NCBI GenBank assembly: GCA_003117195.1
Contig: BDSI01000128.1
Coordinates: 202,984 to 266,983 of the forward strand
Reading direction: 5' to 3'
DNA length: 64,000 bases
Source: Eudorina sp. 2006-703-Eu-15
Taxonomy: Eukaryota > Chlorophyta > Chlorophyceae > Chlamydomonadales > Volvocaceae
The position numbers and the translations under genes are program-made. Positions 12,933 through 24,700 of the stretch are shown here, one piece after another. The notes under the pieces are model-generated. The model saw only the letters and a program-made list of their open reading frames with translations, did not search any database and had not been told where the DNA came from. How positions within the stretch are numbered: position 1 is the first letter of the stretch; each line of letters starts with the position of its first letter.

Positions 12933-13196
12933 CTAGCATGTCCTGAAGAGAGCGAAAAAGAGCGGTCTTTTCTGATTCATATGATAACCCCCAACCAGCG
13001 ACAACTTCAGGCCCCAGACATTATCCTGCGGGCGGCTGCTATCTGATCGTTCAATCCTTGTGAAGCTCCGCAGTCGCACCTTGTAGCGCCACCGGTTGCC
13101 TGCTGGCTTCGAGTGTGTTCTACCCCCGAAATAAAGCACGAACACTGAGCCGAACGATTTATGATGGGCCATCGAACGCATGATTTCGTCCACCAA
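12933..13196 (-). CDS. Possible small ORF or exon, unknown
   Basis: An ATG-started frame of 87 residues (beginning MVDEIMRSMAHHKSFG) has balanced amino-acid composition, unlike the Arg/Pro-rich shadow frames nearby. It could be a small gene, an exon of a minus-strand gene together with the frames at 13617-13802 and 13846-14208, or an upstream exon of the 8255-12146 gene. No family resemblance was seen. Confidence 0.25.
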   Translation of the reverse strand: MVDEIMRSMAHHKSFGSVFVLYFGGRTHSKPAGNRWRYKVRLRSFTRIERSDSSRPQDNVWGLKLSLVGGYHMNQKRPLFFALFRTC

Positions 13197-13845
13197 GCTT
13201 ACAGGGCATCCTTGAAGAGCTGGGTTATCTTACAGCATTGTTGGCGCAGTTGGCGAGGCCCCAGGAGGCAGCAGTGGCGACGCTGCAGGAGGCAGCGGTG
13301 GCGAGGCTGCAGGAGGCAGGCTGCTTGGATTTGGAATTCAGGATTGGTTGGATATGCCTCCACGGAACAAGGAGTGCGAGACAGAGAGCAAGGTTGGGGG
13401 GGTCGGGACGGTGTGACTGGGTGTGACTGGTGTGACGCCACAGGACGTCATCCGTGCGCGTGGGAAACCTTCAGCAACCTGAGGCTTGTACATTGGCATC
13501 CTGTTGGCATACACATTCACAGCTGCAATGCATCAACCTGGGCACGACACACGGCGACAGCATGACGTCTCTCCCATATGGCAACTTTGCTTAAGATAGG
13601 GGTTGGAGCACCAGTATCAAGCTACCGTACAACCGTAGTCCCAACTGGATATCCTCCATGCGCGGCCACCAGGGGCCCGTAACCAGCCGTAACCGGGCGC
13701 TCGCTGACCAACGATGTCAGAGTCGTCATGCACCGCGCGGAGTTTCAACCTGCACGAGGCCTTGCTTGTATTAACCGATTCACCGGGCCCAAAGCGAGGC
13801 AAATCACTCGATCATATACTTACCCACAATCGTTGTTATGCCACC

Positions 13846-14208
13846 CTACAAGTCTCGCAGCTTCTGGCTGACAGTGGGAAGTGAGTGAAGGCGTACGGAT
13901 TTGTAGAGAGGTATCGTCAAGGTGTGAGGGTTGCGCCTCTGCAAACAATGAGTCCGGCATGTTGAGACTGTGATGTGCACTGGTGTAACTTGATGTCGTG
14001 GCGCAGCGCAGGTGCAGTTCACCGTTCGTTCGGCTACCGTGTGTTCGGCTCTTGCGCCGGATCGTGGGTTGTCGTAAATTTGGTAGTCAAACCTCCCCTT
14101 GGCTGCCCCATCAGAGAAGCAACGGAACCCTGCCTCCGTGCATTTTGCATTGCTTTTGAGCCTGGTCACCACTCCCGATAAAGAGTCAACCCCTTCCCAT
14201 TCTCTCAC
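13846..14208 (-). CDS. Possible ORF or exon, unknown
   Basis: An ATG-started minus-strand frame of 120 residues (MREWEGVDSLSGVVTRLKSN...) with mixed composition and several Cys residues. It ends 140 bp from the divergent plus-strand gene. It has no recognisable domain, and its coding status rests on composition alone. Confidence 0.22.
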   Translation of the reverse strand: MREWEGVDSLSGVVTRLKSNAKCTEAGFRCFSDGAAKGRFDYQIYDNPRSGARAEHTVAERTVNCTCAAPRHQVTPVHITVSTCRTHCLQRRNPHTLTIPLYKSVRLHSLPTVSQKLRDL

Positions 14209-14348
14209 GAAAGATATACGTCATTGGCCACTAACGGGCTTAGGAACCACCTGATAATTCTCAAGGATGGTGATTGCTGTAGTCGCAGTAATCTAAAGGA
14301 AATTGTTAGACCTGGTGTTCCGGTGACTCGGCCATCCTCTACCCAGCG

Positions 14349-17300
14349 ATGGACCCAGCCGTCCAAGAAGGGGATATCGAGTGTTTATACGACTTGCGTC
14401 GGCATAACAACATACCAGACGGACAGTCAGTTTATGTGCAGTCAGGAGACACGAGCGACTTTGACGGTACATTTTGCCGCTAGGAAAACAAGTTCTCCAC
14501 TTGCGTAATTATATCTCGCCGTTTGCCTTTGGGCCTGTGCGTGAAGGCTACCTTATTGCAGCTGCGGGACAGTTGCTGGAAAGGCGAACACCACACCTTG
14601 ACTTCGCAATCGTGGTGAGCGTTGAGTTGATGACAGGGTTGGACTGTCCTTGTTTCATCGGCCACGGGGAGGCTTTGCTGCAAGTCACATACACTGATAC
14701 ACGACTGTCCTACATTTATTGGGAAATCATATCTTGCAACGCGCAAATCCTTTCGCCGTCGTGAATTACCGTCATGTACAAACGATAATTGCACCATGTG
14801 CAAGTAAGGAACCTAGAAGCCTGCAGTTGGCACCTAGGAAACCTTCAACTGCTGTCGTCCTTGCCGTGCATGCGTTCAACAACCCCTAGGTTCCGGAGCG
14901 GCGCGCATGCCGGGATAAGGAGGAGCCTGATACCAGCAAGCATGATCCGTCCTACTCAGAAGAGGTCCTTGACACGGCGGGGAGCTTGCTACGACGGTTG
15001 TGCCCAGACGCGCAGTTGGTACGGGGCCCCCTCAACCAGCGCAATCTCATTCCGTGGAGAATAATGTTCAACGAGCCGGAGGAATACGGACCTCTGCTGG
15101 ACGGCCGTAGCCCAGGTTTGCCGGGATGGGTTGCAGCCTCCGTTCAAAGCATGACAAAGCGTGACGAAAAACTTGTCAGTCTTAGTGGCCATGCACTTGC
15201 CAAGTGTTTTCTGCCCCGGAACTACCCTAGGATGTGATTAGCGGTTACCAACCACCTTTTGACTGTGATGAAGTGTCCGGTAGGCCGTCGCTGGCTCCCT
15301 GAGCAGACTGGTCGTACGATTGTCGTGTTGCACGTGCCGCCCGTCCGCAGTGGACGTACAGTGGACCGAGCTGGAGTCTCTGGCAGGACATGTCATGAGG
15401 CCCGAGGTACCGCCTGCAGCCTGGATGAATGTTTACCAAATACACACTCGCATGGATGAGTGTGTGTCCATGTAGCAGGGAGGGAGCAACCCGAGTAAGT
15501 GCGTGAGTGAGCGATTGCATCCACGCGATGCCGGACGTGATGTGGGGCGGCTTTGTGCCCCCGCACCAGCAGTGCTATTGCCAGGTTACTTGCTTCCGGT
15601 CCTGCCGGGATGAGCTGATGGCCCGTGCGTTGCGTGGCTTGCGTCGTGCGCGGCGCGCAGGTGACGAGCATCATCGTGGACATGAACGGCTCCCTCGGCT
15701 ACCTGGACGCGCTCGTGAAGAGGCTCGGACCGGCTGGGACAGAGGTGCGTGGGCAAGGCGGCCTGGGCCAGCACACCCTGATGTGCCGCTCGGGCTAATG
15801 ACACACCGCTATCACGCGGGCTCCTTCGTCGGTGGTCTGCGCGTGACCCCGCCATTGACAATCGCGCTCCACTGCTTCCGGGTCGCCGTGCTCGCGGCTA
15901 CGTGATTTTTCTCGCGGGCTGCAGGGTCTTTCCGCCCTGTTTCCTTACCGCGCAGGTCTTGGGCCGCAAGCTGAAGGCCTCCGGCATGCCCGTGATCCTC
16001 ATGGCGGGGGTGCAGGCGGAGGTGGTGCCGCAGACCCTTAGCTTGCCCGGCAGGTACGCGCGTCGCGAGCGTGCAGTTGACCGGCTCAGCGTGCAGCAGC
16101 TAGACTCGCTGGCTTGAGGTTCAGGGGGTTCAGGGAGCTCACGGGGAGCAGGACACCTTGGTAGGCATGATGGCGAACGAGGGAATGAGATGGCGTGCTG
16201 CGGACGCGCGCTCAGCTCATTCCCCCACGTATTCCTGGTGGGATGGTCGAACACGCGGCGACGCGACCGCAGGGACCCGCGTGCCACCACGAACGCCAAC
16301 TATTACCCGGACGCGGTGGAGCATCTGCTGAAGCTGGCGAAAGCGCACGACCTGCCGCTGCTGTTCGTCACCAACAACGTTTGCAACCACCTGCTGAAGT
16401 TTCAAGATGCCAACGAGCTCGCAGCGAGCCTGGGATTGAAGCCGGGGTTGTTGCGCGGGATATGCGACGCGTGGTTTGGTCGGCCGCACCTGCACGGTAA
16501 GCCGTTCGTTTTTAGACGGGTGCGTATATTACTCCGACGGAATGCATTTGACTGAACCACGTCAAGGCGGGCCACGCGGGTCCACTGGTGGCAGCCGCAG
16601 CCTCCTGCATTGTTACGTCTCTGTCTGGCGCGCTGAACGCACGTTTCCGGTCTCCGGACAGAAGCGGTTTACCGGCGGTTGCTTGATTTGGTTGTGCTGA
16701 GGTGTCTGTCACGCAGGGAAGTCACTGGACGATAGAACTTCTGCCGCAACCACTGCTCACACATGGACCCGCGCCGGTCGAAATCGAACACCGACCCGCT
16801 TGGCTTTGCTGACCGCAGGCAAGTGTGTTCCGTTCGACTGGGTGGCGTTTGCAGTCTTGCTGCTGTACGGCAGGCAGCCGTCCGCCATCAAGCTCGCGCA
16901 GCACGAGCTGTGGGTGGGCGCTGCCGACCCGTCCGTGCTGGTGCTGAGAAACACGAGTAAGTTGCAACCCATGCAGCATAGTTGTTGTACGGCTTGTGCT
17001 CTTGCATTCTTGGTCGGGCCCGTTGCAGTTTGTGTGAAATTGACACGCGCCTGGAGCGGTCACACGCATGAACACCGGAACTGTCGAGGTTCTCCACGCT
17101 TACGATACTATAGTACCATTCGTTGGCTCGATTTTGTTTGTGCGGGATGACAGGGATGCCCCAGGGTGCCCCAGAGGGAACTTGCTTATGTTATTCAAAG
17201 CGATTATGTTGTTTGCTTTTCAAAGGAAGTGTCTTTTTCATGCGATTACCTCCAGTTGCCGTTTGCGTGGCAGTCAGAAATCACACGCGCGCGGCACGAA

Positions 17301-17541
17301 GTGGGCCCGCGGCAGCACTTCTGCCTGGCGCTGGTGCTGGCGCTGACGGATCCCGGTCGGCTGACGGACTCTGCACGCAGGCCTGCCGCGCACCAGCGCC
17401 GTCGACGACAACCTGCAGGGCACGAGCTTGTACGGCACGGTGCAGTGCCTGACGGACGCTGATCGGGAGGCCCTCTTGAGCCTTGCCAGGTTCACAGCGG
17501 CCAACGTCTCAGGAAACGCGGCCCCGGGCGCCAGCGCATAA
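14349..17541 (+). CDS. Nucleoside-hydrolase-like protein (multi-exon)
   Basis: Confident exons are 15661-15744, 15956-16053, 16273-16496 and 16819-16956, which chain in phase. Likely exons are 14349-14466 (starts MDPAVQEGDIECLYDL), about 14890-15236, about 15348-15458, and the last, 17381-17541, ending in TAA. The exon just before the last (about 17240-17380) is unresolved. The chain VTSIIVDMNGSLGYLDAL, VLGRKLKASGMPVILMAGVQ, NANYYPDAVEHLL...LPLLFVTNN and GKCVPFDWVAFAVLLL follows the order of landmarks in inosine/uridine-type nucleoside hydrolases. Those are an N-terminal IILDxDPGxDDAL calcium/ribose motif, a PVYAGA segment, a DPEAA...PLTLVPLD segment, and a late FDP/AVA segment. The Asp-rich first motif is clearly altered (VDMNGSLGYLDAL), so hydrolase activity is doubtful. 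A TGTAA polyadenylation-type signal lies at 17589-17593. The fold assignment is an inference from spaced motifs. Confidence 0.5.
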
Positions 17542-19617
17542 GGCCCCCCGAGCGAGTCCTTGGTCCGCTACGTCGGGTGATGACGCAGTGTAAGAGCGGG
17601 CCACATGCCGTTTGTGCGGACTGCCTCAGGGTATTTGGGCGGCACGGGCGCTGTGCCGGCGCCTGTGCCAGGGCTGTGCAGCCAAAGGCGTGAGCGGATG
17701 GCCGCTGCGTCGACTGCAGGGTCATGGTCTCGCTGCCTTTGATGGTGAGATGTTGTGTGAGGCAGTCGGGGACGTGCTGCGCCTACCGTAACTTGCATTT
17801 GGCGGTGATGGGAACCCACCGTCACGCAGCCGAGGGTATCTAGCACGATTATCTGCACAGGCTTGACATCAGCTCGCAGCCCTTGCTTGCAACGGCAGAC
17901 TTACTTCACCATTCGCATCGACGGCAGATGTGGAGGGGTGTTCTGCCGTTCGCATGACAACAGAAATGCAGGCCGCAATCAGCATTTGCTGGCCACGACT
18001 TTTTATCTTGACACATGTCATTCGAGAAAACTGCATGGAATTCATGGTGCGTGACCGGCTGGGGTTCGGCCTGGCTGCTGCGTGTTTGGCTCCCTGCAGC
18101 TTTCGAGATCGCGTCAGGGCGCCACCATGGCCATGCTGACGCAGCAGGTGTATTGCCACTCCTCGGACATCCCAGCCGCGGTGCTCTGTGCGCACAGCTG
18201 CTTAGATTCATCTTCTTGTGTTTTCCAGTCCCCAATTCTTCATCTTCATACGTGAGTGTGTGTTGTTAACGTCGAACAACAATCGACGTACGGTAACACA
18301 GCGGCGATTTGGTTGTCAAAGGGTAGCTTGGCTGTGTGGCTGAGCAGTGGGATTGTAGGAGTCTTAACGTGCTGTCGGCATCTGGCAGGGCTCCAGGTTG
18401 CAAGTGCAGCGGGGCCCTAGAACTGCCCGGTCGGAACTAAGCGTCCTCTGGGCACTGCTGGAGCACATGGCATCTTCAAATGCGTGCACTCGTAATACTG
18501 TCGTTCTCCTGATCTGGGTCCACCACGTCCCATGTAACCCGTGCTTCCACATTCAGGCCGGCGTCCAAACAGCGTTCGAGCGCGGTGGCTGTCGCTCCCC
18601 TTCGATCCCGTTAGGGCGCAACGCGCGCAGCACCGAACGAGCTTTGGGTAGCTTGCCCGGGACAAAGTAAGCAAAGGAGGAGGCAACTGGGAACGGGCGG
18701 CTGCGTAGCCAGGAATGCTGTGCTCAAGACACGACCAGCGTTAGGCGCACGAGTCGCTCACATCCCAGGTGTGCCTAATGGGTTTGCCCGGGCTGCGCTA
18801 AGCCCGGATCCCGCACCCTCCACCGCAAGTGAGTCGCGGGTACGATTGTGGCCCTTGTCAATCGCGGGCCTGCTGTCACGGGGGTGGGGTGGTGTAAGGC
18901 GGGCGGCCAAAAAGGGCCGAGGACCCGGACCTGGAAGAGATTGGGGTCTGCAGTTGGTGGCTAGCGATACATCGATTGCGGACTAATGACAGCTCGTATT
19001 TGAGATTGGGGAGCCAAGTGCCGCCAGAGCCGTCATCATTTTCTGTCATCGCCCAAAAAGTTATGTACGGCAGATTGGTTAGTATGGCAAACTGTAGGCC
19101 ACGGCCTGTAACCTGTTGAACTTACTCGGTTTGCTCGCTGTGTCGTTGACCTTTCCTTTTCACCCTTGCCAAAAAAATTTCTGCGCCGCGGCACGCTTGT
19201 GCGCACATATTTGACACATCCCAATGATCCCCTTGCCCAAAACTTTCGCCAGTTGCGTCGCGCTGCGCACGTTTTATTGATAGAAGCGTCTACATAAACA
19301 TGCGCTTGATATGAAATAATGAGCCCGCAGAGGCATCTGCCACCGTTGCGGACTGAATGACCTTAAATTTCAGTCACTCAGGCGAAATTTTTGGTTGTCT
19401 CTGAAATTGTCTGTCCCATATGAAAGGCCTTGAAGAACCCTGAAGAACGGAAACCGACCATGCTCCGTACACTACATAGTTGCACCGGGCACGCACTGCC
19501 CTAAACCTGAGGTTGAAGAACCATCGAACTAGTCCCACATAAATTATTTTTCACATGGCAAACATGACAACCGCCTGTCCCTTATTACGTCGTTAACACT
19601 GTTTCGAAGACTGAGTC
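17542..19617. other. No firm gene; possible coding remnants
   Basis: The region contains a polyadenylation-type TGTAA at 17589-17593. Protein-like fragments appear on the minus strand near 18490-18665 but need a frame change to connect. Plus-strand fragments near 18030-18230 (for example QGATMAMLTQQVYCHSSDIP) are equally uncertain. About 19000-19560 is non-coding with moderate AT content and is probably the promoter side of the next gene. Confidence 0.4.
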
Positions 19618-21751
19618 ATGGGCAACGTCCCGTCAGTATTCCTTGTAAAGGACGTCGAGTGGACCGAATATGTTGCACAAGATTGGCGGAGCGAATCGTC
19701 AAAACAGCTGGATGGCCTTGGAGGTGAGCAGGGAGTGCGTGACGACGTCAGTGACGATTTGGGCTTCAGGGACCAGCCCAAGAGTTATTGAGTCAAATTA
19801 TAACATGTGTAATTTTGCATACACAATGTTATTGTGGTAGGTCTCGGACGTCATGCGATTGCGCGAGGGTCAAGTTTTTCACAGAAGCTAACGCTTCTCG
19901 AGGTGAGCACGAAGGTTCTAAACTGATCAAGGAGAACTGAATCAAGATGCAATACTGCAAAAAGTTGATGTATCTGCCCTGGAAACAAAGTGAACGGTCT
20001 TTCTTGCTTTGCTTGGTCGGTGGGTTTCTGTTATGGCGCCGGCACGCGAAGGTCATTATAATCGCTCATCAACACTTACGGTGGCTTCGCGGCTGAAATT
20101 GTCGCTCGTATTATATAATTCAATTGAACGTGGACTCATGTGGCGACGACAGTCTGACGCGACTGCCCAGCTCCCCCCGGCACGCGTGTTGCAATAATCC
20201 GCAGCTTTCATCGGAAACCTCAAAGTACAAAATGCTGCCTGTTTCTGAATTCAGACCGAGCTGCACAGGCATGGCACAGAGCTGGAGGAGTTCTTCAACC
20301 TCGTCCCAATCGGAGACGGCGGCCGGGGTTACAAGTACCGCACCGCTCGGAGAATGCCCGATTCTCCGAGAACTCCCAGGCGAGTCCGGGTCCAGCACCT
20401 CCTGACACGGGGTGACCGCTCGAGCTCTCCCATGGAGACGCTGTGCCTGAGCTGCCAAGCATGCAGAGGATGTCGTACATCTCTGCTAGAATATCAGGAG
20501 GGCAAACACGCAAATGGGTGAATAATGCTATTGTGGACCCCACGAAGGGGCCACCGGTGCCTACCAGGAAAATCCCCGCTGGATACGCACGTGCACCTCC
20601 CTTGAACCGGACGCAGCCGACAGGTCGTTGCCCCATCACTCATCTCTGCGGTGGTGGGTCCAACCATGTATAGTAACTGCCGATCCACCGAGTGCGGGTC
20701 CGTCATGCTACAACCCTGTCTAGAAGCACTCCCTCACCCAACTGGCTGCTACAACCCTGTCTAGAAGCACTCCCTCACCCAACTGGCCCCTTACAGGAGC
20801 AAGCTGAGCATTCCAACGCTGTTGGCACTGAAGAAAGGTACGCACACACCGGAGGCGACACCGCAGCCTTCTGTTCATTATATGGGTCGGGCAACGGATA
20901 TATTATATACGCATACGGGCAAACCATTGGGCGCCACTCGGCCCCTCGCACATCACGCACTCCTGTTCTGCCTGCTTAAATAACACACCGGAGGCGTCTG
21001 GAGCGCGGTCGCGTTTCGACACAGCAGCGCTGCCAGCTTCCTGAACGGGGAAATAGCATTCCGCACATCCGCAGGTTTACGGCCTGCCGCCAGCGGCCAA
21101 AGCACTTTGGCCTGGGGCCAGTTCCGGGCGACTAGAAAATAAAGCTTCCAGTCCGCGGATCCCGTAAGCCCCCGTCCTGTACGGCGGCCTTGGTCCCAAA
21201 CCCCATCCGTTCGGCATCCCTCGGCCCTCGATTTCCCCCCCACCCGTGCCCTCAGAGCACCAGGAGGCTGCGGAATGGCGACACCGGGTGCACCAGGTCC
21301 GCCGGCGGCTGATCCTCACCGTGCGAGTTGTGGTGCTGCTGATGCAGGGCAACCTGAGGGTGACGCCCGTACCCCGCCTGGACCGATTCGACTTCGCCAT
21401 CTACGCCACATTGGGTGGGTGCGCGACAGTGTGCTGGGCAACGGGGTCGTCGGGCTGTTTGGTGCCGTGCCGTGGGACGCGGGGTCGTACTTCGCAGGTG
21501 GCGCCTAGGGGGGTCCCGATATACCGTAAACATGGGGGTTTACCAGCTGGCCGCCATTGTCCTTGTCGCCCAAGAAAAGAAACACGCCGTCACCGATGAC
21601 CCGCGGGGTCGACTGTAACATCCTTGATACTAACATCATCAGTAGGAAAAATCACGCGTCTTGCCCATGGTGAACCGCACATACTGCCAAGATACCCGCG
21701 TCGGCATGTTGACGCTCAGTGCGATGGTGGTGGTCGTCGTGGTGGCGGTGG

Positions 21752-21792
<41 letters not shown>

Positions 21793-24700
21793 GCGGTGCC
21801 CTCGCAGGCAGCGACTGGATCCGAGTGGCCGAGGAGCAACAGCGGTGCATGACGCTCCGAGACCAAGTGGAGGCCGCCGCGGTGCGCCACCCCGGACTGA
21901 CGGACTGACGGACGGACTGACTGACTGTAACCATACCCCGGCCGGGTGTTCCAACGGGCCCAGATAGCTTGTAGGCGCCGCATCTCATCAACCCCCACCA
22001 AGGACTGCGCACCCACCCATCCTCCATCACCCGCGGGGGATGGACTGGCTGTCATATTTACCTCAATGCTTGCTTGACCAATCCGCCCATTTGCTTTTAC
22101 GGTATGGGATCTCACTGCGGCAGCAATTCTTCCGACAGGGACCACAATCGAGAGCAGTGCGGCGCAGGGAACTTCCGAGCATCCCTAACCCAAGCTTGAA
22201 TCACACTGAAGTTAGAGGCTGAACCAGTGTGCGTTGGCCCTCCGACCCCTGGATGGACCTCCTGCAGGTGGCCCTCCAAGACGAGCTTTATGCCGCCGAA
22301 GCAGCACAAGCAGACAAGCCCAGCCCCACGTGAGCTCAGAGTGTCGTACACGCTGCCGTGCTATGACACTTTGCCGTAAATTGATGACGTGGACCGTGTC
22401 CTGTGTGTGTGTGTTGCTTGCTTGCTTGGTGTCGGCCGCGCCCTCGCCTTCACAACATCAATCGCAAACCCTAGTCTCATCCCCTAGTCTCATTACCTCC
22501 ACATCGCGGCGGCACGTCTCCAGGGGTGCGGTGGCGCCGCCGATTCCGACTGGAGCCGATGGGAGCTCCAACAGCGTGGTTTCGGAGGTCACCAGGACCG
22601 ATTCCCCTGCCATCGCAGGGGAACGCAAAGCAGGAGCAGGTGAGGCGGTTTGCCGTACCTTCCCCGTACTAGGTTCAGTGGGCTCCAGATCCCCAAAAGA
22701 GGGTAGAACAGCGCCATATGACGCATGCCAGTCCGTGAATACCGTACGGTAGGATATTTGTCTGGAGGGAATCAGGCAGGCAGGTCCGGGCGTTTGTTTC
22801 CGGTTGCGGCGCAAACCGTGCGGGGCCCGGGTACCCAACGCGTGATTGCAGGGGACGCCGAGGAAGCCAAGTCGCGGCCGACGACAGCGGCAGCGGCGGC
22901 AGCGGCATCCCGGAAATCACAACACAGGCGCCTGATCGGTACCCACGGATTGGAGACAGTCCGGGTGCTGTCCGGCGGCGGCGTCATCCCAGAGCCCGCT
23001 CCCGCGGTGCCTGCCGCACCGACGCCACCGCCGCTCCAAAAACCTCCGGCGACGGCGCCAGGCCGCCTCGGACCCCGCGAACACATCGTGCCTGGGTTTC
23101 GGAGCGGCATCGGCAGTACGACAGCGTTGCACGTTGTGCGGACTGCGCCGTCGTCGCCGCTGCAGCCGCTGCCGCCGCCGGCGCCGCTGCCGCCGGCTCC
23201 TCCGGCGGCGGCGCATGCAGCGGCGGCGGCGGCGCCGGCAGCGGCGATGCCGGTGACGGAGGCGAATCTGTGGGGCCGGGAAGAGCTGGCGCAGCTGCCT
23301 CGGTCCATGTCGCCCGTGCATGAGAGCGGTGACTACGGGGGTGCAATCATCCCTGGCCGCAATGGCAGGGACACGGGCAGGGACAGCTCAGCCTACCCGT
23401 CAGCACCAGCTAGCCACATGTCCTCGCGTCGCCTCGCCCGGCATGTCTCCAGGGGGGAGTCCGACGGGGCTCCCGGCAGCGGCCTGGGGTTGTCGGAGGT
23501 AGAGGCCAGGTCAGCCAGCTTCTCAGGCGTGCGGTCCCCGGCGCGGGGCATCTCTGCTGTCGCGTTGGACCCGGCCCGGGGCTGGGCACCGAACGGTACG
23601 GCCGGTACGGCACCTTCGTCACCCGTGCCTCCGACGCCGCCACTTGGGACGCCGGACCCGTCCGCAGCCAAATGGGGCTCGGGCCTCTTCATCTGCGGTA
23701 AGCTAGTCGACGTGCAGACAGGCAGGGGCAAAGCTCGAATAGGTATACCTACATACGTAGTACGTATACATATACGTAATTTGCAAGGGATGCAGCTGGG
23801 GTGCGGCATGCGAATGCAGGTACGCCATGGTACGGCGCGAGAGGTTCTTGCGGGCGTCACGTGCACCAACACACCGCGTGACGCCGCGATGCGATGCGAA
23901 AAAGAACTCCCCTGCCGTACGCGTACACGAGGTCGTACATTTTCCGTACATGCGGTCCTACGCCTGCAGCTGGGGTGCGTTGAACTGCCGACGTGATTGC
24001 TCGACCGGATGGATACCCACGTGCGTGCCTGTCGTACACCCAACCTTCCCACGGTCTCCGTCTCCTGCCCGCGCCTCGCCCGCGCCTCGCCTCGCCCCGC
24101 CCCACCCAGCGCGCATTCGCAAGCCCCTGCCGCCTCCCCTGGAGCTCTCTGTCCTGCGGGACGACTCGGCCGGCGGCGCCACGGTGACTGGCCTGACGTC
24201 GTCTTCGCCGCAGCCGCACTTCCGGCCCTCGGCCAGCAGTGAGCCGGGCTGCGTGCGATGGGCGCCGGATCCCGCGATGTCGCCGGGGGCCCCGGGAGCA
24301 GGCGACGGCGGTGGCGCGCGACCCGGCGGAGGCGCGGACATGCTGCATTCGGCGTTACTTGGCTACTCGGTGAGAGAGACGGGTGGCTGCTGGCCTGTGT
24401 GTGTGTGTGGGGGGGTGGTGGGGGAGGGACGAGCGGGGAAGTTGCGGGCCATGGGAGTTGAAGCGAAGGAAGCCAGTCACTGTGACATCATTAACGCCGG
24501 TGAGGGCCCCATCGGTGGCTTCCATGCAGATGAACGCTCCGAGACCCCTAATGCCGACGGCTCCGAGTCCCATCTGTGGGTCCCGGGCCTTATGGACGTC
24601 ACCTAACGGCAACCAGGGTTCACCCGGACACCTCCAAGAGGACGGCGGACCCATGGGTCCGCGCAGCCTCACCGCCATCAGTCGCAGCCCCTCGCCCCTG

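Larger units (their letters stand above)
12147..14348. other. Mostly intergenic, with weak minus-strand ORFs
   Basis: About 12200-12720 is moderately AT-rich and holds nothing I can name. A GCAGTGGCGA/GCAGGAGGCA-type tandem lies at about 13260-13320. The only protein-like frames are on the minus strand and are listed separately. The first exon of the plus-strand gene at 14349 lies close to them, so a divergent promoter could sit near 14210-14348. Confidence 0.4.

Noticed and set aside
21661..21852. Plus-strand ORF with a poly-Val/poly-Leu stretch that looks like a membrane helix
   Set aside because: The hydrophobic run comes from a (CTG)n/(GTGG)n repeat; the in-phase exon chain uses the acceptor at 21807 in another frame.
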